Source: Puniceicoccus vermicola (GTDB lineage: Bacteria > Verrucomicrobiota > Verrucomicrobiia > Opitutales > Puniceicoccaceae). Taken from it: a stretch of 64,000 nucleotides of DNA. The stretch is from NCBI RefSeq assembly GCF_014230055.1, contig NZ_JACHVA010000126.1:62001-126000 (forward strand). Reading direction: 5' to 3'. Below are positions 35,116 to 43,242 of the stretch, one piece after another. The position numbers and the translations under genes were made by a program. The notes beneath the pieces are model-generated. The model was not told the DNA's origin, searched no databases, and was given only the letters and a program-made list of their open reading frames with translations. How positions within the stretch are numbered: the stretch's first letter is position 1; every line of letters starts with the position of its first letter.

Positions 35116-35187
35116 CAAACTTCAAAACCTCAAAACCTCAAAACGTCTTAACCTCTAAACGTCTGAACCTCTTAATCTCCCAAACCT
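35116..35187 (-). repeat. 8-bp tandem repeat array, 9 units, inverted orientation
   Basis: On the plus strand the units read NNAACNTC (for example AAAACCTC, TTAACCTC, TAAACGTC), the reverse complement of GANGTTNN. The array runs into the stop codon of the KduD gene (35186-35188). It is opposite in orientation to the other three arrays. Confidence 0.88.
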
Positions 35188-35956
35188 ATCGTCCCATCCA
35201 GCCTCCGTCGACGGTCAAGATGGAGCCGTGGACGTATTTGGATGCGTCTGAGCAAAGGAAGAGAGCCGGGCCTTTGAAATCTTCGGGATTACCCCAGCGT
35301 CCGGCAGGAATACGGTCGAGGATCTGTTGGCTGCGGACGGGGTCATTGCGCAGCGCTTCGGTGTTGTCGGTGGCAATATAGCCGGGAGCGATGGCGTTGA
35401 CGTTGACTCCTCGGCCGGCCCATTCGTTGGCGAGGGCTTTGGTGAGTTGGCCGATTCCTCCTTTACTGGCGGCGTAGCCCGGGACGGTTATGCCTCCTTG
35501 GAAAGTGAGGAGAGAAGCGGTGAAAACGATCTTCCCTGAACCCCGTTCGACCATTTCTTTGCCGATCTCGCGGCTGAGAACGAACTGAGCGTTGAGGTTG
35601 GTTTCGATGATGGTGTCCCAATATTCATCAGGATGCTCGGCTGCAGGTTTACGGAGGATATTGCCCGCGTTGTTGATCAGGATGTCAATCTGCGGGTGGT
35701 CCGCTTTTACCGATTCGATAAAACGATAGAGGGAATCGCGATCGGAGAAATCTGCCTGGTAGGCCGAGAACTTTCGACCGAGAGTCATTACGGATTTCTC
35801 GATGGCGCTGCCGGATGATTCGAGCGAGGCGCTGACGCCGATGATGTTGGCACCGGCCTCGGCGAGGCCCTCGGCCATGGCGAAGCCGATCCCACGCTTA
35901 CAACCCGTAACGAGTGCGGTTTTTCCGGAGAGGTTGAATCGTTCAGGTGTTTTCAT
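35186..35956 (-). CDS. kduD: 2-dehydro-3-deoxy-D-gluconate 5-dehydrogenase (SDR, KduD-like)
   Basis: 256 residues, a classical short-chain dehydrogenase. The cofactor motif is T-G-C-K-R-G-I-G near 18-25, followed by N-N-A-G, the catalytic Ser in F-T-A-S-L-L, Y-A-A-S-K with Tyr and Lys, and the KduD-like A-P-G-Y-I-A-T-D-N-T segment. KduD reduces/oxidises the diketo-uronate made after uronate lyases, feeding KDG to the Entner-Doudoroff route, which suits the lyases and GH88/105 in this operon. SDRs are easy to confuse, so the symbol is probable rather than certain. Confidence 0.82.
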   Translation of the reverse strand: MKTPERFNLSGKTALVTGCKRGIGFAMAEGLAEAGANIIGVSASLESSGSAIEKSVMTLGRKFSAYQADFSDRDSLYRFIESVKADHPQIDILINNAGNILRKPAAEHPDEYWDTIIETNLNAQFVLSREIGKEMVERGSGKIVFTASLLTFQGGITVPGYAASKGGIGQLTKALANEWAGRGVNVNAIAPGYIATDNTEALRNDPVRSQQILDRIPAGRWGNPEDFKGPALFLCSDASKYVHGSILTVDGGWMGR

Positions 35957-35999
35957 AAGCGGTATAATTCGATGATGAGCAGAATGATTGACAGCAGAA

Positions 36000-36800
36000 T
36001 CATTTTCGAAGTGTTTTCAGGGTTACGTTGAGATTGTTCAGATTTATCCAGTGTATTGCCTTGAGGCGGGTGAGTTGGAGCAGGCGTAAAATATGGTTTT
36101 CATAAGATTGAAAGTGTTTGTGGATAGCGGATAAGTGCCAGGCTGTGGTCGGTGTGAGAAGGCACATTCTCTGTCTTCCGGATAGTCGGCCTTCGATATG
36201 GATTTCTACTGGAACTAATCCTCCATCTGGAAATTTGAGTAAATGGAGCAGGGCTTCGCGATACAGGTTGGCCTCAAGGCAGGTTCCCCAATCGTCCAGT
36301 AAAGAGCATAAGGTGTTTTTGAGAATTTCACCGAAGTCATCGATATTTATCCAGTTCCGTTGATCGATTGAGTAGGAGCGCCTCTTATTTAGGTCCAAGG
36401 TCGTTGAGACAAATTTTGATTCCACCGATCCGGGTCGGAAATTTATAATTTTTCCATGGCGCAGGTTAGCCAGTAAAAGGTAATGGATCGTTTGCTTGTG
36501 GTGATGTCCATTCAGTGAGTCCGCAGTCTTGAGCTCATAAATCGAGCTGCGGTTGACAAGCAGGTCTATATAATAATCTTTTGAAAAACTTTTGTGAGAT
36601 GCATGTAAGGAAACTTCTCTCATCGCATCGAGATTACTACGTGTTACCCGTTCAGCTAATTCTGACTGGTAAATCTTTTCATCTAAAAAACGTCCAATCT
36701 CATTGTGGATATCAAATGCGTGCCCCATTATGCAGTTGTCGATTTGATGGAACGAATTCTGACCAATTGGGGACAACTCTACTGAACAAGTGATGGGCAT
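36000..36800 (-). CDS. GxxExxY-type (PD-(D/E)xK-like) protein with extra C-terminal domain
   Basis: 266 residues. The N-terminal 125 residues match the GxxExxY family: I-M-G-H-A-F-D-I-H-N-E-I-G-R-F-L-D-E-K-I-Y (the first Gly of the name motif is Phe here), then Y-I-D-L-L-V and Y-E-L-K-T-A, which give the nuclease-like Asp and E-x-K, and a family-typical N-L-R-H-G-K-I-I-N-F-R-P. The remaining 140 residues are helical and unrecognised; the family is usually only about 125 long. The gene is clearly more AT-rich than its neighbours and interrupts a sugar operon, which suggests transfer. Function of the family is unknown. Confidence 0.75.
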   Translation of the reverse strand: MPITCSVELSPIGQNSFHQIDNCIMGHAFDIHNEIGRFLDEKIYQSELAERVTRSNLDAMREVSLHASHKSFSKDYYIDLLVNRSSIYELKTADSLNGHHHKQTIHYLLLANLRHGKIINFRPGSVESKFVSTTLDLNKRRSYSIDQRNWINIDDFGEILKNTLCSLLDDWGTCLEANLYREALLHLLKFPDGGLVPVEIHIEGRLSGRQRMCLLTPTTAWHLSAIHKHFQSYENHILRLLQLTRLKAIHWINLNNLNVTLKTLRK

Positions 36801-36913
36801 GGAGATGCTAAGATTCCAAGGTGAAAAGTGTCCCGTTTATGGCATCTGCCATTCGAAGCGTTGTTTCCTAGCAGGCATCAAAAAATCATTCTGCTGTCAA
36901 TAATTCTGCTTGC

Positions 36914-37936
36914 TTAAGATGTTGCACGGCAATCGATGAGGACCTTCATCGCGTTCGGATTCTCGTCGAGTTGTTGGAATGCTTGAGGGAGATCGTCCAG
37001 TGGCTTTACGTCGGTGATCAGGGCTTCCAAAGGTAGTTTCTTCTCCGCCACCAGCCGTAGAGCTTTTTCGTAGTCTTTGGGTTCGTAGACGCGAGCTCCG
37101 ATCATATTCAACTCTTTCCAGAAGAAATGGAAGAGGTTGATTTCAATCGGTTGCGGGTAGATGGCGACGACGACGATTCTCCCGCGAATGGCGAGTAGAT
37201 TGGTCATGGTCGAAGAGGCGGCTTTTGAGCCGGACACTTCAAAAACGATATCTGCACCACTTCCTCCCGACTTCTCACGGCAGAAGGCTTCCAAGTCGAC
37301 TTCGGTTGGATTGACGGCTTCGAGCCCGAGCTTGCGGGCAAACTCGATGCGGAAGGGGTTGACCTCGGATAGAATGACTCGGGCTCCCGCTTCTTGGGCG
37401 ACGAGGGCGACGAGGATCCCGATCGGTCCGCCGCCGAGGACGACTGCGAGTTCATCGGGCTTGAGGTCGCCCCGGTTGACGTCGTGGCAAGCCACGGCCA
37501 GCGGTTCGCAGAGAGCGGCGAGCTTGAGATCGGTGCCCGGAGGGGCCTTGTGCAGTGTAAAGGCGGGAACAGTCCAACTGTTTTGAAATGCACCCGGAGA
37601 GTCGATCCCGATAAACTTGAGCTTCTCGCAGATGTGGCTGTGACCCCGGTCCGCCGGGGTTTCCAGGCGATTGTCGAGTGGCCGAACGACGACCGGATCG
37701 CCTGGGGCAAAGCCTTCGACGCCCTCGCCGACTTCAGCTACGGTGGCCGAAGCTTCATGTCCGATGGTCTGCGGCATCGAAACCCGTTGATCCATGGCAC
37801 CGTGATAGATATGCGTATCGGTGCCGCATATTCCACAGAAGGCTACGTCCAAGCGGACTTCGCCAGGGCCTGGGGAGATGATGTCTCCCTCGCGGACGGA
37901 GAACGTTTTGTTACCTTCGTAATATGCGGCTTTCAT
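36914..37936 (-). CDS. Zinc-dependent medium-chain dehydrogenase (sugar/polyol or uronate type)
   Basis: 340 residues from the ATG at 37936, which begins at the canonical MKAAYY. A longer in-frame ATG at 38113 would translate the intergenic repeats and is rejected. Catalytic zinc ligands are visible in C-G-I-C-G-T-D and G-H-E; the structural-zinc four-Cys loop is mostly absent, with one Cys in S-H-I-C-E-K. The cofactor turn is V-L-G-G-G-P-I-G. Relatives include L-idonate, galactitol and threonine dehydrogenases. In this operon it probably oxidises or reduces a uronate-derived sugar acid. Confidence 0.88.
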   Translation of the reverse strand: MKAAYYEGNKTFSVREGDIISPGPGEVRLDVAFCGICGTDTHIYHGAMDQRVSMPQTIGHEASATVAEVGEGVEGFAPGDPVVVRPLDNRLETPADRGHSHICEKLKFIGIDSPGAFQNSWTVPAFTLHKAPPGTDLKLAALCEPLAVACHDVNRGDLKPDELAVVLGGGPIGILVALVAQEAGARVILSEVNPFRIEFARKLGLEAVNPTEVDLEAFCREKSGGSGADIVFEVSGSKAASSTMTNLLAIRGRIVVVAIYPQPIEINLFHFFWKELNMIGARVYEPKDYEKALRLVAEKKLPLEALITDVKPLDDLPQAFQQLDENPNAMKVLIDCRATS

Positions 37937-37946
37937 GGTTTTGGGG

Positions 37947-38002
37947 GAGGTTTGGAGGTTTGGAAGTTTAGAGGTTAAGATGTTTTGAGGTTTAGAAGTT
38001 CC
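37947..38002 (+). repeat. 8-bp tandem repeat array, 7 units
   Basis: Seven GANGTTNN units (GAGGTTTG, GAGGTTTG, GAAGTTTA, GAGGTTAA, GATGTTTT, GAGGTTTA, GAAGTTCC). It starts ten bases before the dehydrogenase ATG on the opposite strand. It grades into three copies of a 7-bp repeat, GTTCCCA, ending near 38018. Confidence 0.9.
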
Positions 38003-38018
38003 CAGTTCCCAGTTCCCA
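37998..38018. repeat. 7-bp tandem repeat GTTCCCA, three copies
   Basis: Directly follows the 8-bp array. The bases after it, up to the heparinase stop at 38082, hold no gene. Confidence 0.85.
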
Positions 38019-38081
38019 GTTTTTCGGTTTCCGGTTGGGAGGTGAGGGGACAGAAAGGTTGCCTTGGTGTTTTGGGGAGTT

Positions 38082-40163
38082 TTATCCGTCGTTTGCGATT
38101 CGCCATTTGCCATTCTCGCAGTTTAGGCTGGTGGTTGTGTTCGTGTGCGACTCGAGGACGGAGATCGTCTGTTTGTCTTGGTCTACTCCCAGTTTCCAAT
38201 GGAATTGGTGGGTTGGATCTTCGATGATCCCGAGAAAGCCGTCTTCCTTCTTGAGGTGCCAAGCAGCGATTGCACCGGGAGTGTCCAGACAGATGGCGTG
38301 GGCCATGACTGAGGAAGGCTTGGGTTTGTCCTGATTCCATTGGACCAGGAGTCCGCTTCCCGGCTTCCCTTCGGTGGGCTGATTGGGAAGAGGATGATAA
38401 GCGTCATGCATGAAACCGTAGACCGGTCCAGAAAAAGAATCTTCGGTTAGGTTGAAGATCTTCATTCCTGCGTAGCCTCTGCGGGCTACCAGGCGATCCG
38501 GCTGGACAATTTTAAGATTCAGGTGTCCGTCGCGGTTGTTCAGGAGCCAGGAGCAAGAGGTTTTGACGGGCATCGAGGCCTCGACCCAATCCAGAACGAA
38601 AACCGCGTGTTCTCCGCACAGGAACCAAATCCGGGTATAGGAATCGATGGGGAGGCCGTAGGTGGCCGCGGCTTCGGAAGCAATGGCGGTCACGTCGCCC
38701 CGTTGCTCGGCGAGGAGAAGACGAGCTTTTCGGTCGATGGGTTCTCCACATCCGGCTTCGGTGGAATAACTGCGACTTCCGGAAAAGGTTTGTTCCAAGT
38801 GGCGTAGTTTTTTCGGCTCATCCTGAGGACCCAATGGATCCGGGGCATTCACCAGAAAAGAACAGGTGTTGTGAGTCTGGCTCGAGGTCTCAAGAGAGTG
38901 GATGAGATTGCGATAGCAGCTGTGCCCGGGATCGACCAAGAGGCGTTCCTCATTGTGGCTGAGAATGAAGCTGTTGAGATCTCCGTGAAGGTGGGCGATG
39001 GCGTGTAGGGGATCGCTACCCGTTCGAGTGGCGAGGACCGTTTTGCCCTCAAGCGAATTGCGGGCGATGACGTTGCCACAACTGAAGGTTTCCAAGGGTC
39101 GGATTCCGGCCTCTTCAGGACGGATCGCCTCCGCGGCCTGGGGAAGGAGGACCATCGTGAGGAATCCATAGTCGTTGATGAAACCGAAGCTGGCCCGGTC
39201 GGTCGGAAACCGATCAATGCAGGGAAGGTAGAGGGTGTCGAACAGCCATCGCGCCAAGCCGGCCATCTTGGGATGGCTCTCCTTCGCATGGACAGCGAGA
39301 TGGAGAAGATTGTCTGCCGAGGGGCGATAGATGGCGGCCGAGTCTCCGAAATTCGCACTGCGGGGCATGGGGAAGGCCCCCAGCCCTGCCAATGGTTTCT
39401 GGTAGAGGAGCGAGGCGGCGTCCCAGCGCGGTTTCAATACGAAGGGTTCCAGCGGAAGTTCTGACTTCCAGTCGGGGCGACTGCGGATCAGGGCCTCGCG
39501 GGTGAGAACGAGCCCGGTCATGGCGTAGTTTCCGTATTGAAGAGACTCGCCGTAGGAGCCGTCGGGTTGGAAGAAATCGACGCATCGGCGATAGTCGTCG
39601 GCAGCGTAGGAGATTGCTTCGGAATCCTTCAGCACCGCTGCGGCGACCGTATATCCAGCCAGGAGAATGCAGCGCCAGTTGTTGGCGTGGGTGTTCTGGT
39701 CGAGCCAAGCGCGGCAGAGATCCATTCCCTTGGATCGGAGAGCTTCGAGGAGTTCTTCTCGTTCGGCTTCGGTGAAGACGTCTCCGGCAAGATCCAGAAT
39801 GACTGCGAGAGACCAGCTCAGGTGGGCCGTCTCGAGATGTCCTTTGGGGGCTTCTGCTCCCCCTTTGCGAAACGCGGGTCCGACCCAATCGTCGACGGAG
39901 CGCCGGGCCACGGAGAGGGTGATGTCCCGGAGCCAGATTTTTACCGTTTCGGTAGGCTTGAGCGCGTAGGCAATCGCCGCGGTGGTGAGATACTCGGAGG
40001 AGAAATGCCACCATTCGCACGTTGCCTTCGTGTCGGCGAGGCCGGGGGACTGGGCGCGCCGGTCCACCCGGTTCAGCAGATCCCAGAAGAGGTTTCGGTA
40101 GGGTTCCTCTTTGCGGGCCTGTTGAACCAGGTCGCGCTCCCGCGCATCGAAGAAGAGGCTCAT
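38082..40163 (-). CDS. Heparinase II/III-family protein (polysaccharide lyase-like)
   Basis: 693 residues from the ATG at 40163, which overlaps the TGA of the upstream SDR gene; the longer start at 40562 would read through that gene. The N-terminal half is the helical alginate-lyase-like toroid (W-W-H-F-S-S-E-Y-L, N-N-W-R-C). The C-terminal half has Hepar_II_III signatures: H-L-H-G-D-L-N-S-F, L-L-V-D-P-G-H and T-H-N-T-C-S-F. No signal peptide, so it likely cleaves imported acidic oligosaccharides. The last ten residues or so (K-W-R-I-A-N-D) are encoded by an intergenic-type repeat, so the stop may have been moved by repeat insertion. Confidence 0.88.
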   Translation of the reverse strand: MSLFFDARERDLVQQARKEEPYRNLFWDLLNRVDRRAQSPGLADTKATCEWWHFSSEYLTTAAIAYALKPTETVKIWLRDITLSVARRSVDDWVGPAFRKGGAEAPKGHLETAHLSWSLAVILDLAGDVFTEAEREELLEALRSKGMDLCRAWLDQNTHANNWRCILLAGYTVAAAVLKDSEAISYAADDYRRCVDFFQPDGSYGESLQYGNYAMTGLVLTREALIRSRPDWKSELPLEPFVLKPRWDAASLLYQKPLAGLGAFPMPRSANFGDSAAIYRPSADNLLHLAVHAKESHPKMAGLARWLFDTLYLPCIDRFPTDRASFGFINDYGFLTMVLLPQAAEAIRPEEAGIRPLETFSCGNVIARNSLEGKTVLATRTGSDPLHAIAHLHGDLNSFILSHNEERLLVDPGHSCYRNLIHSLETSSQTHNTCSFLVNAPDPLGPQDEPKKLRHLEQTFSGSRSYSTEAGCGEPIDRKARLLLAEQRGDVTAIASEAAATYGLPIDSYTRIWFLCGEHAVFVLDWVEASMPVKTSCSWLLNNRDGHLNLKIVQPDRLVARRGYAGMKIFNLTEDSFSGPVYGFMHDAYHPLPNQPTEGKPGSGLLVQWNQDKPKPSSVMAHAICLDTPGAIAAWHLKKEDGFLGIIEDPTHQFHWKLGVDQDKQTISVLESHTNTTTSLNCENGKWRIANDG

Positions 40164-40864
40164 CGCAAGGCGGTCAGGTCCATGTCTTTGATCAGGACTC
40201 CGTCGGGCTGAGAAGCGACGAAGAATACCGCGGAGGCGACCTCCTCGGCTTTGAGGAACTTGCTGCGGTCGACTTCTCGGCCATCCCAGTAGGCCGTGTC
40301 GACCGAGGAGGGGGAGACTGCCGATACCCGGATCTTGTCCGCGGCAACCTGCTGCTGAAGGCCGGAGGTGTATCCGTTGAGCGCGAATTTGCTGGAGCAA
40401 TACAGTGGGGCGGTCGGATTGGTGACCTTTCCGACGACCGAGGAAACGTTGATGACGTGTCCACTCTTGCGTTCCTTCATGGACGGCAGAACGGCCCGGC
40501 TGCAGAGGAAAACGCCTGTGACATTGGTGTCCATGATCTTGCGGAAGTCTTCCACCGAGCACTTGGAGAGATCGGTGGCGAAGCCAACTCCGGCGTTGTT
40601 GACGAGGATGTCGACCGGTCCCAGCTCATCGGCGATCTTCGCGAAGGCAGATGCGACGGAGGATTCGTCGGTGACGTCGACCGGGAGGGCCAGCGTCGGG
40701 GATCCACTCGACTGAACGGCCTTTTCGGCCTCTTTCAATCGTTCGGGGTTGCGGGCGAGCAACGCGACTTTGCATCCAGCTTGGGCGAAGAGTTTTGCCG
40801 CTTCGAGGCCGATTCCGCTCGAGGCTCCAGTGATGGCTACGGTGAGATTTTTTAGGTTTTTCAT
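40160..40864 (-). CDS. Short-chain dehydrogenase/reductase
   Basis: 234 residues. The cofactor site is T-G-A-S-S-G-I-G near 13-20, followed by N-N-A-G near 89, the catalytic Ser in V-S-S-V and Y-C-S-S-K with Tyr and Lys. It lacks the KduD-specific segment seen in the second SDR. The family reduces or oxidises a carbonyl with NAD(P); in uronate and alginate pathways such enzymes reduce the 4-deoxy keto-uronate, a reasonable guess here. The start lies five bases from an 8-bp repeat array and overlaps no gene. Confidence 0.85.
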   Translation of the reverse strand: MKNLKNLTVAITGASSGIGLEAAKLFAQAGCKVALLARNPERLKEAEKAVQSSGSPTLALPVDVTDESSVASAFAKIADELGPVDILVNNAGVGFATDLSKCSVEDFRKIMDTNVTGVFLCSRAVLPSMKERKSGHVINVSSVVGKVTNPTAPLYCSSKFALNGYTSGLQQQVAADKIRVSAVSPSSVDTAYWDGREVDRSKFLKAEEVASAVFFVASQPDGVLIKDMDLTALR

Positions 40865-40869
40865 GGTGG

Positions 40870-40909
40870 GAGGTTAAGAGGTTAAGAGGTTGAGAGGTTG
40901 GGAGGTATT
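40870..40909 (+). repeat. 8-bp tandem repeat array, 5 units
   Basis: GAGGTTAA, GAGGTTAA, GAGGTTGA, GAGGTTGG, GAGGTATT. It fills almost the whole 50-base gap between the RraA-like gene's stop and the SDR's ATG, in the position of the SDR's ribosome binding site. Confidence 0.9.
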
Positions 40910-40914
40910 GGGGA

Positions 40915-41622
40915 TCAGAAGTACCCGCCTCGGGCGACGATCTCCTGGGCTGACATCCCTTCGCGTATCCATTGTTTGAGTTCGGATTCGCCATTGGCGA
41001 TTTCCTCGGCGCGGATGAGGATCTCAACGCTGAGATTTCGCGGAACGCAGAGAGCGCCATCGATGTCGGCGAAAATCAAGTCCCCGGGGCGGACGATGAC
41101 ATCACCCATCTGAATCGGTGTCTGCCAGGAGCTGATGCGGAAACGTCCCAGCATGCCGTTGGAGCTGCGGTAACGAATCCAGACGGGAAAGCCGAGGTCG
41201 AGTACGCGGTCGGTATCGCGGACACCGCCGTCGACGACGGCGCCACGGCAGTTCTTGCGTTGAGCCGCCATCGTCATGCACTCGCCCCAGTGAGCGGACT
41301 CGCGGTCGAGAGAGGTATCCCAGACGACGAAGGAGTTCTCGGAAATGTCGTCGAGCATCTTGGCGCGCTCAGCCATCTCATTCTTGAGAGTAAGGTTCTT
41401 GGCGCCCTTAATGGTAAAGGCAAAGCCGGCGGCTTTCATTTCGTCGCGTAGCGGGATCAAGCCGTTGGGCAGCGTCTGGTTGGTGAGTCGCTTTTCCCGG
41501 AGGGCGTCATTGACGGCGGCCGAAAAGATCTGTTCGTAGCGATCGCAGATTTCTTTTTCCGGGATCGGCAGGGGGGAGGTGGGGTTTACTTCCCGGTCGG
41601 CTTCGAGGTCTTCGAGTTTCAT
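40915..41622 (-). CDS. RraA-family protein (putative 4-hydroxy-4-methyl-2-oxoglutarate/oxaloacetate-type aldolase)
   Basis: 235 residues. The RraA core is visible: W-G-E-C-M-T-M-A-A, then G-A-V-V-D-G-G-V-R-D with the Arg-Asp that hold substrate and metal, and G-D-L-I-F-A-D-I-D-G. Homologues either inhibit RNase E or act as class II pyruvate aldolases. The strong sugar-operon context and the intact R-D pair favour an aldolase or lyase acting on a keto-acid from uronate breakdown. It lies 15 bases from the GH88/105 gene. Confidence 0.85.
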   Translation of the reverse strand: MKLEDLEADREVNPTSPLPIPEKEICDRYEQIFSAAVNDALREKRLTNQTLPNGLIPLRDEMKAAGFAFTIKGAKNLTLKNEMAERAKMLDDISENSFVVWDTSLDRESAHWGECMTMAAQRKNCRGAVVDGGVRDTDRVLDLGFPVWIRYRSSNGMLGRFRISSWQTPIQMGDVIVRPGDLIFADIDGALCVPRNLSVEILIRAEEIANGESELKQWIREGMSAQEIVARGGYF

Positions 41623-41637
41623 GGTAGTGGGCTTGGG

Positions 41638-42678
41638 TTAGATGGATTGAATGCCGAGCAGATGGGCTTGTCCCATCGCGAGAACCACCGGACCAAAGGC
41701 ATGGTGGTCGTTGACTTTCGCGGGGTGGGCCCGGTACTCGAGCTTTGTGCCCTGCCCGGGGCTGAGGCATCCGCAGCAGGTGTGGAAGATGTCCGTATCC
41801 TCGGTGATGTAGGCGTTGAGTCCTTTGAGTCCCCGTTGGAATCGTTCCATCTCCGAATCGGGAATCAGGCCCGCTTGGATGCCCGCCCCGAGGGCGTAGA
41901 GCATAAGGCCGGAACCGGAGGTTTCGACGTAGGCGAGGCGGAGATCCGTCATCTCCTGGTGCCAGAGACCTTCCTCGTCCTGGAATTTTGCACAGGCTCG
42001 GACATGGTCTTGGAAGAGCGAGATGGCTTCGGCTTTGCGCGGATGGTCGTCGGGCAGGTAGATCGCTACATCGGCGAGGGCCAGGGCGGCCCATCCATTG
42101 CCGCGACTCCAGTGGTCCTCAGTCTTGTGGCCGGCACCGCTGAAATTGTGGGCTTGGATAACGAGTCCGGTATCCTCGCGGTGGAAGGCTTTGACCATTT
42201 TAGCCGTTTGTTGAAAGGCTTCTTCCAGGTAATCGTCGTTGCCGAGCGCGAGACCGGTGAAGAGGAGAAACGGGCTGACGGCGAAGGCGACGTCGATCCA
42301 GATCTTTTGTTCTTCCGGATTGTTGGGGTGGCAAAGGATTCCTGCGTTGTCGCGGGGAGCCTCGTTCATGATCTGCTCCGCGTATTGGCGGGCGGCCTCT
42401 TCCACTTCGGGGAGCTTTCCACGCCATAGAAGCCAGGCGGCACCGTTCCCCCCGCAGAGGTAGTTGGGGAAGTTGGCGGGAAAAGATCGTTCGCCGCGAA
42501 CATAGGGCATGATCTCGCTGCGAATCTCTTCGAGAAGATTCTCGTCTTGTGTCTCGGTGGCCAAACGGGCCATTCCGTGCATCGAGACGATTCCCGGGTA
42601 AACATCATAGGAGCCTTGAACGGCTTTGTGCTTCCGGAAGGCCGCTTGGGCGAGGAGGAAAGGGGAGGTTTGTTTCAT
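41638..42678 (-). CDS. Unsaturated glycuronyl hydrolase, GH88/GH105 family
   Basis: 346 residues of an (alpha/alpha)6 barrel. Family marks are W-I-D-V-A-F with the probable catalytic Asp129, W-S-R-G-N-G-W at 190-196 and Y-V-E-T-S-G-S-G-L-M near 255. No signal peptide. These enzymes hydrate and release the 4,5-unsaturated uronate left by polysaccharide lyases, which pairs with the heparinase-type and PL22-like proteins downstream. It is the first gene of the minus-strand uronate operon and is divergent from an AraC regulator gene. Confidence 0.9.
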   Translation of the reverse strand: MKQTSPFLLAQAAFRKHKAVQGSYDVYPGIVSMHGMARLATETQDENLLEEIRSEIMPYVRGERSFPANFPNYLCGGNGAAWLLWRGKLPEVEEAARQYAEQIMNEAPRDNAGILCHPNNPEEQKIWIDVAFAVSPFLLFTGLALGNDDYLEEAFQQTAKMVKAFHREDTGLVIQAHNFSGAGHKTEDHWSRGNGWAALALADVAIYLPDDHPRKAEAISLFQDHVRACAKFQDEEGLWHQEMTDLRLAYVETSGSGLMLYALGAGIQAGLIPDSEMERFQRGLKGLNAYITEDTDIFHTCCGCLSPGQGTKLEYRAHPAKVNDHHAFGPVVLAMGQAHLLGIQSI

Positions 42679-43242
42679 GGGTCAATCTAGGGTGGGTATT
42701 AGATCATTTTAGGGGGAGTTTCGTCTATAGAGCGGCTTGATAATGTTTGCACTATTTTGACTTGGGTGAAGTGGGTCGATTGGGGCTTGCCATGCGGCTT
42801 TGAGGGGGAGGTGAATTCTGGAGAGATTAATGAACCAGCTGGGCAGGCACACGCCTAGAGTCATGCCACTACAGCGGGAAGAGAGAGAGTCGTGGGTGCA
42901 TTTCTGTTTTGGCTCTGTGAGTTTCGTCAACGAGGCTTGTTCCCGCTCGGTTTAGACGGAGCGCTGCCCTTCACGAGATGCAGCCTTTAAAGTTGAGAAT
43001 CTCATTTTTGTCGATCTTCCCCCGCATCTCATCCTCTGGAGAGGAATGGCGAGAGCCATTTCTACGGGCTTGGGGAGAAGTTGGAATCTCGCGGGAAGTC
43101 ACTGAAAACTGAGGTTTTCAGCTCCGCACCGTTCCGCTCCAGCGGGGCGGGAGAGTACTGAATCATTAAGGCGGGCGGGAAACTCATAGGATATTGTATT
43201 ATTTTGATTCTATTGGGAGCCGAAAGAAGGTAGGGTGGTTTT
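42679..43242. other. Divergent intergenic region with palindromic elements
   Basis: No gene is seen. The left 100 bases are the presumed promoter of the GH88/105 operon but show no convincing -35/-10. The right half has a dispersed-element half (GGAGAGGAATGGC...) at 43037-43066, a perfect 8-bp hairpin CTGAAAAC-TGAG-GTTTTCAG at 43102-43121, and a CCGCT/AGCGG hairpin at about 43134-43145. Confidence 0.65.
43045..43060 (+). repeat. Dispersed hairpin element with GAGA loop
   Basis: AATGGC-GAGA-GCCATT, a perfect 6-bp stem closed by a GNRA-type loop, preceded by GGAGAGG and followed by TCTACG. The same flanks surround different but still paired stems at 53095-53110 and 63904-63919. Confidence 0.75.

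Noticed and set aside
37937-38113. N-terminal extension of the Zn-dehydrogenase to an ATG at 38113
   Set aside because: It translates the 8-bp and 7-bp repeats; family members begin at the MKAAYY start at 37936.
40164-40562. N-terminal extension of the heparinase-type gene to 40562
   Set aside because: It reads through the SDR gene in another frame; the ATG at 40163 overlaps the SDR stop and starts a sensible protein.
33147-40909. CRISPR array at the 8-bp tandem repeats
   Set aside because: Units are 8 bp with no spacers and no cas genes are present in the window.
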